NCBI GenBank assembly: GCA_027485535.1
Contig: JAIXQV010000160.1
Coordinates: 1 to 26,118, forward strand
Origin: Oxalobacteraceae bacterium
GTDB lineage: Bacteria > Pseudomonadota > Gammaproteobacteria > Burkholderiales > Burkholderiaceae_D
Direction of reading: 5' to 3'
DNA length: 26,118 bases
Shown: positions 23,554-26,118 of the stretch, piece after piece
Position numbering within the stretch: position 1 is the first letter of the stretch
How the letters are laid out: the number at the start of each line of letters is the position of its first letter
Program-made: the position numbers and the translations under genes
Notes under the pieces: generated by a model
The model's database searches: none
What the model saw: only the letters and a program-made list of their open reading frames with translations
What the model was told of the DNA's origin: nothing

Positions 23554-24359
23554 TCAGCGATAGAAAATCTGCGAGCGCAGATCCTTCTGCAAAATCTTGT
23601 GGAAAGCACGCCAACGTCGGTTGTCATTTGGGCCACAAACCGATCCTACGTGCTGGATAGCCAGCCGCCGCTCCACCTTGACTACTCTCCCTTTTGCGGA
23701 ATAGGTCGAAGAGTAGGTCACCGCTTCGTCTTTGTAGCTAGTGCCCTTGGGTATCCCATCAATTACGACATTGTCAGGAAACTCAATGGAGTAGCGCTCA
23801 TGATGGGTCTGCGATTTGCAGGTGTATGAGAAATCCTTCTCAAGAGGATCGTCGGCACCAGCCCAAGCAATCCCTCCCGGCCCCATTCCAACAGGGACCA
23901 TCATGCCCCCACGTCCTGGGATGTTAGTGACTGGGTTGAGGTAGAACCTGGCTCGAATCCAATGTGACTGGTCAATGCGCTCGGGCTCAGGGAAGTCCAT
24001 CGTTCCTCCGCCGGTCTCATTGAATCGTTGCAACAGCTCTTTGACCACTTGCTGCTCCGAGCGACTCTTTTCATAGAAGCGGATGCGCCGCGATTCGATC
24101 TCAGGGACGCCTTGATAGTTCACCGATGATGTACCGTGAACAACCCCGTCACGATCAATCTTCATCTTTAGATCAACCTGACCGACGTTTTCTGAAGCGA
24201 GCATTCGAGGAGTTCGCCCAATCTTGCCAAGGGCAGTCAAGACTGTTGGCTTGTCCATGTCCTCAAAAATCAGAAGACCAAAAGGGGAAAATTGATCCGT
24301 GGAGTCGAGATAGAGATCAAGGCTGGGAACATACGTGATCACATGGTTGAGTGGCTGAA
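23554..24359 (-). pseudogene. 3' part of an IS-interrupted transglutaminase-like (DUF3857-type) gene
   Basis: This is the C-terminal portion of a gene split by the insertion sequence at 24360-25681. Removing the element and one copy of the 3-bp duplication joins the frames exactly, giving VGVIQPLNHVITYVPSLDL and then YLDSTDQFSPFG. The rejoined protein carries a transglutaminase Cys-His-Asp triad: the Cys is in the other fragment (YGDCKDH), and the His (NHV) and Asp (LDST) are here. The remainder (about 230 residues) is the beta-rich C-terminal region found in DUF3857/transglutaminase proteins. A GTG at 24342 could start a fragment lacking the catalytic Cys and His. The original protein was probably secreted or membrane-anchored, but its N-terminus is missing. 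The gene is inactive as it stands. Confidence 0.85.
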
Positions 24360-24385
24360 TGAATCGCTCCGGGTTTCGTGGAGGC
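24360..24385. repeat. Left terminal inverted repeat of the IS3-family element
   Basis: It begins TGAATCGCTCCGGGTTTC and pairs with the right end at 25656-25681, with mismatches at positions 9, 19 and 20. Confidence 0.88.
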
Positions 24386-24393
24386 CAGTTGGT

Positions 24394-25251
24394 TTAAGTT
24401 GAGACCTCGGTCTCGTTCTTCCCGGCAAGTTGCCGGTAGTAGTTTGCCTCAGCTTCAGCCGGTGGAATATACCCAATCGAGCTCAGCAGTCGGTGGTTGT
24501 TGAACCAGGCCACCCACTCCAGGGTCGCCAGTTCCAGTGCCTCCTTGGTTTTCCAAGGCGCACGGCGGTGGATCAATTCGGCCTTGTACAGCCCATTGAT
24601 CGTCTCGGCCAGGGCGTTGTCGTAGCTGTCGCCACGGCTGCCCACCGAGGGTTCTATGCCCGCCTGTGCAAGGCGTTCGGTATAGAGAATGGACACATAT
24701 TGAGAGCCCCTGTCGCTGTGGTGAATCAAGGCGTCTGCGCGTTCAGGCCTCCGGTCAAACAAGGCTTGCTCCAATGCATCCAGAACAAAGTCTGTGCGCA
24801 TTGAGCTGCTGACGCGCCAGCCCACGATGCGCCGGGCAAACACATCGATCACGAAGGCCACGTATTGCCAACCCTGCCAGGTGCTGACGTAAGTGAAGTC
24901 TGACACCCACAGCTGGTTGGGCCGATCTGCCTTGAACTGGCGGTTGACCCTATCGAGTGGGCAAGGTGCTGCTTTGTCCGGGACCGTGGTGCGGATGACC
25001 TTACCCCGACGCACGCCTTGCAAGCCCAGACGCTTCATCAACCGCTCGACCGTGCAGCGGGCCACCTTGGTGCCCTCTCGATTCATCTGGTGCCAGACTT
25101 TGTCTGCACCGTAGACCTGCATGTTGGCCTGCCAGACAGCTTGGATCTCAATGGCCAGTTCATCGTCGCGTTTGGCACGGGCGCAACGCAGTTCAGGCTT
25201 GCGGTTGCGGGCCGCGTGGCACCTGTAACCCGATGGGGCAATTTGCAGCAC
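24394..25251 (-). CDS. IS3-family transposase OrfB (catalytic part)
   Basis: A 285-aa stretch counted from a GTG at 25251, but the frame is open further upstream (LRDFVDQNRQAYGVEPIC) and is normally reached by a -1 frameshift from orfA, giving an OrfAB transposase that starts at 25631. It has the HTH_21 segment (VYGADKVWHQMNREG), then the rve integrase core with the DDE residues: Asp in VSDFTY, Asp in HHSDRGSQY, and Glu in ALAETINGLYK, 35 residues after the second Asp. The C-terminus (WVAWFNNHRLLSSIGYIPP) is the usual IS3 end. It catalyses excision and insertion of its element. Confidence 0.93.
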   Translation of the reverse strand: MLQIAPSGYRCHAARNRKPELRCARAKRDDELAIEIQAVWQANMQVYGADKVWHQMNREGTKVARCTVERLMKRLGLQGVRRGKVIRTTVPDKAAPCPLDRVNRQFKADRPNQLWVSDFTYVSTWQGWQYVAFVIDVFARRIVGWRVSSSMRTDFVLDALEQALFDRRPERADALIHHSDRGSQYVSILYTERLAQAGIEPSVGSRGDSYDNALAETINGLYKAELIHRRAPWKTKEALELATLEWVAWFNNHRLLSSIGYIPPAEAEANYYRQLAGKNETEVST

Positions 25252-25304
25252 TTTGCAAATCGGCTCGACCCCATAGGCCTGGCGGTTTTGATCAACAAAG
25301 TCCC

Positions 25305-25631
25305 TCAGGACTTGAGTCGGCGGTCGAGCTCCGCCTGGGCAAAAAAAGCGCTCGCCAGCTTAAGGATTTCGTTGGCTTTGCGCAGTTCTTTGTTCTCCCG
25401 CTCCAGTTCTTTGATGCGGGCACGCTCGTCAGAACTGATGCCATCACGTGTGCCTTCGTCAACCTCGTGCTGACGCACCCAGTCGTTGAGGGTTTGCGGC
25501 GCACACCCGATCTTGGGGGCAATGGACTCAATGGTGGCCCACAGGGAGGGGTACTCGCTACGGTGTTCGAGCACCATGCGGACAGCGCGTTCACGCACCT
25601 CAGGGGAAAAACGGTTTGATTTCTTGCTCAT
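25305..25631 (-). CDS. IS3-family OrfA (DNA-binding and leucine-zipper part)
   Basis: 108 aa from the ATG at 25631 (MSKKSNRFSPEVRERAVRM). Residues 5-60 form the HTH_Tnp_1 helix-turn-helix (IGCAPQTLNDWVRQHEVD), and residues about 70-95 form a leucine-zipper-like coiled coil (RIKELERENKELRKANEIL). It ends at a TGA shortly after FFAQAELDRRLKS. Alone it would act as a repressor of transposition; fused to OrfB by -1 frameshifting it supplies end recognition. Confidence 0.92.
   Translation of the reverse strand: MSKKSNRFSPEVRERAVRMVLEHRSEYPSLWATIESIAPKIGCAPQTLNDWVRQHEVDEGTRDGISSDERARIKELERENKELRKANEILKLASAFFAQAELDRRLKS
25341..25347 (-). other. Slippery T7 run for OrfAB -1 frameshift
   Basis: On the minus strand GC-T-TTT-TTT-GCC puts a T-TTT-TTT heptamer in the zero frame of orfA, 36 bases before its stop codon. 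A -1 slip leads into the orfB frame (CPGGARPPTQVLRDFVDQ). This is the standard expression mode of IS3-family transposases. Confidence 0.75.
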
Positions 25632-25655
25632 GGCTCCATCTTCTCAAAGTGTGGA

Positions 25656-25681
25656 GCCTCCTTGAAACCCGGGGCGATTCA
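25656..25681. repeat. Right terminal inverted repeat of the IS3-family element
   Basis: Read on the minus strand it begins TGAATCGCCCCGGGTTTC. It is followed by the right-hand copy of the GAA target duplication at 25682-25684. Confidence 0.88.
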
Positions 25682-26000
25682 GAATCACCCCAACCTTCGC
25701 CAGCTTGTAGGCCGCACCCAAGTTGATCAAAGCAGGACTACTCGGAATTCCGACGGCATCAAGCAACGCCTCCAACAACACAACGTGGTCTTTGCAGTCG
25801 CCATACTGATTTTTGAGGACCTCGTAGGCGTCATGCGGAACCAGTCGTCCATCCCCAAGGGACACGGAGACGTATCGAATGTTTGTCGCAACCCACTCGT
25901 ACAGTTTTTTTACTTTGTCGCGCTCGCTAGTCAGACCAGTCGTCAATTTCAAGGCGAGGCTCCGAATATCCTCTGTCACCTTTGCCTTGGGTTTGGCGGG
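25682..26000 (-). pseudogene. Middle part of the interrupted transglutaminase-like (DUF3857-type) gene
   Basis: The frame reads DYPAKPKAKVTEDIRSLAL, then LYEWVATNIRYVSVSLGDG, then NQYGDCKDHVVLLEALL and stops making sense at the insertion sequence. NIRYVSV and YGDCKDH are the transglutaminase-like core, with Cys as the nucleophile. Upstream the frame runs into the end of a second insertion element at about 26000, so the N-terminal domain and the natural start are missing. The GTG at 25979 gives a 111-aa open frame whose last residues belong to the element; I do not think it is a real gene. Together with 23554-24359 it forms one dead gene. Confidence 0.83.
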
Positions 26001-26118
26001 GTAATCCCCCCGTTTTGCACTGAAGCGAGAAGTAGAACGGTTATGCAGCCATGGCCAGTCGCTGCTTGGGGGTGATGCCGCCCAAGGCCATATTCGGGCG
26101 GTCGTGATTGTATTTCCA
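26001..26118 (-). mobile_element. 3' end of a second, different IS3-family element (runs off the window)
   Basis: The stretch contains the last codons of a transposase and about 40 bp of terminal sequence rich in C/G runs (GTAATCCCCCCGTTTTGCAC on the plus strand). The boundary near 26000 is where the transglutaminase-like reading frame ends; the exact terminal base and any target duplication cannot be set because the other end is outside the window. Confidence 0.6.
26041..26118 (-). CDS. IS3-family transposase OrfB, C-terminal 25 residues (partial)
   Basis: From the right edge of the window the minus strand reads WKYNHDRPNMALGG, then ITPKQRLAMAA and a TAA. RPNMALGG followed by a TPKQ-type helix is a familiar C-terminus of IS3-family OrfB proteins. 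It differs from the OrfB at 24394-25251, so it belongs to another element. Confidence 0.8.
   Translation of the reverse strand, partial: WKYNHDRPNMALGGITPKQRLAMAA

Larger units (their letters stand above)
24360..25681 (-). mobile_element. Complete IS3-family insertion sequence, 1322 bp
   Basis: The ends carry imperfect 26-bp inverted repeats beginning TGAATCGC (24360-24385 and 25656-25681), matching at 23 of 26 positions by my alignment. A 3-bp direct repeat GAA flanks the element (24357-24359 and 25682-25684), as expected for IS3-family transposition. Inside are orfA and orfB on the minus strand with a T-run slippery site. Both reading frames are intact, so the element is probably active and its insertion fairly recent. 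The exact subgroup cannot be named without a database comparison. Confidence 0.93.

Noticed and set aside
25644..25979. 111-aa independent transglutaminase protein
   Set aside because: Its last residues are encoded by the insertion sequence and its start is an internal GTG; it is a fragment of the interrupted gene.
1..26118. CRISPR array
   Set aside because: No series of regularly spaced repeats with unique spacers was seen. The only tandem repeat, at 22351-22390, has two adjoining units and no spacer.

Overview
The window looks like an accessory region of a betaproteobacterial chromosome or large plasmid, most likely Burkholderiales (Comamonadaceae-like). This rests on recognised protein family resemblance and the fairly high GC content; no rRNA or core housekeeping gene is present to confirm it. 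Apart from the partial regulator at the far left, every gene I support is on the minus strand. The many long plus-strand open frames are antisense shadows.

Region 1 (1-213) is the 3' end of a MerR-family metal regulator of the CadR/PbrR type, truncated by the window edge. Region 2 (373-6621) is a compact P4/satellite-like integrative element. It runs from a tyrosine integrase (5383-6621) through a less GC-rich cargo gene (4593-5291) and a tandem palindromic operator (4557-4591) to an AlpA-like regulator. After that comes a chain of overlapping replication-type genes: a CHC2 zinc-finger primase-like protein, a DUF3987 P-loop protein, and a conserved small protein whose frame is broken at a canonical -1 slippery run. 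Two hypothetical proteins follow, one with a zinc-ribbon-like Cys pattern. No capsid, portal or large terminase gene is visible.

Region 3 (about 6768-22390) is a complete class 1 DISARM anti-phage locus. Read in transcription order, it has a small helix-turn-helix regulator (22273-22073), a C5-cytosine methyltransferase (22009-20963), DrmD SNF2-type helicase, DrmMI N6-adenine methylase, DrmA helicase, DrmB (DUF1998) and DrmC (phospholipase-D fold). Next come a 98-aa Ser/Thr/Gly-rich hypothetical protein and a hairpin terminator. The core genes overlap or almost touch (ATGA junctions), which implies one transcript with coupled translation. The methylases would mark host DNA; DrmD/DrmA/DrmB/DrmC would act on unmarked incoming DNA. 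The locus carries the adenine methylase typical of class 1 and also a C5 methylase of the kind typical of class 2. The upstream control region has a 20-bp tandem direct repeat and a 9-bp inverted repeat that share a GTCAAA-type half site. This combination is the most interesting part of the window.

Region 4 (22738-26118) holds three small genes (a C2H2-like zinc finger, a membrane protein and a hypothetical) and a transglutaminase-like gene destroyed by insertions. A complete 1322-bp IS3-family element with a 3-bp target duplication lies between the codon for its catalytic Cys and those for its His and Asp. A second, different IS3-family element has removed its 5' part at the right edge of the window.
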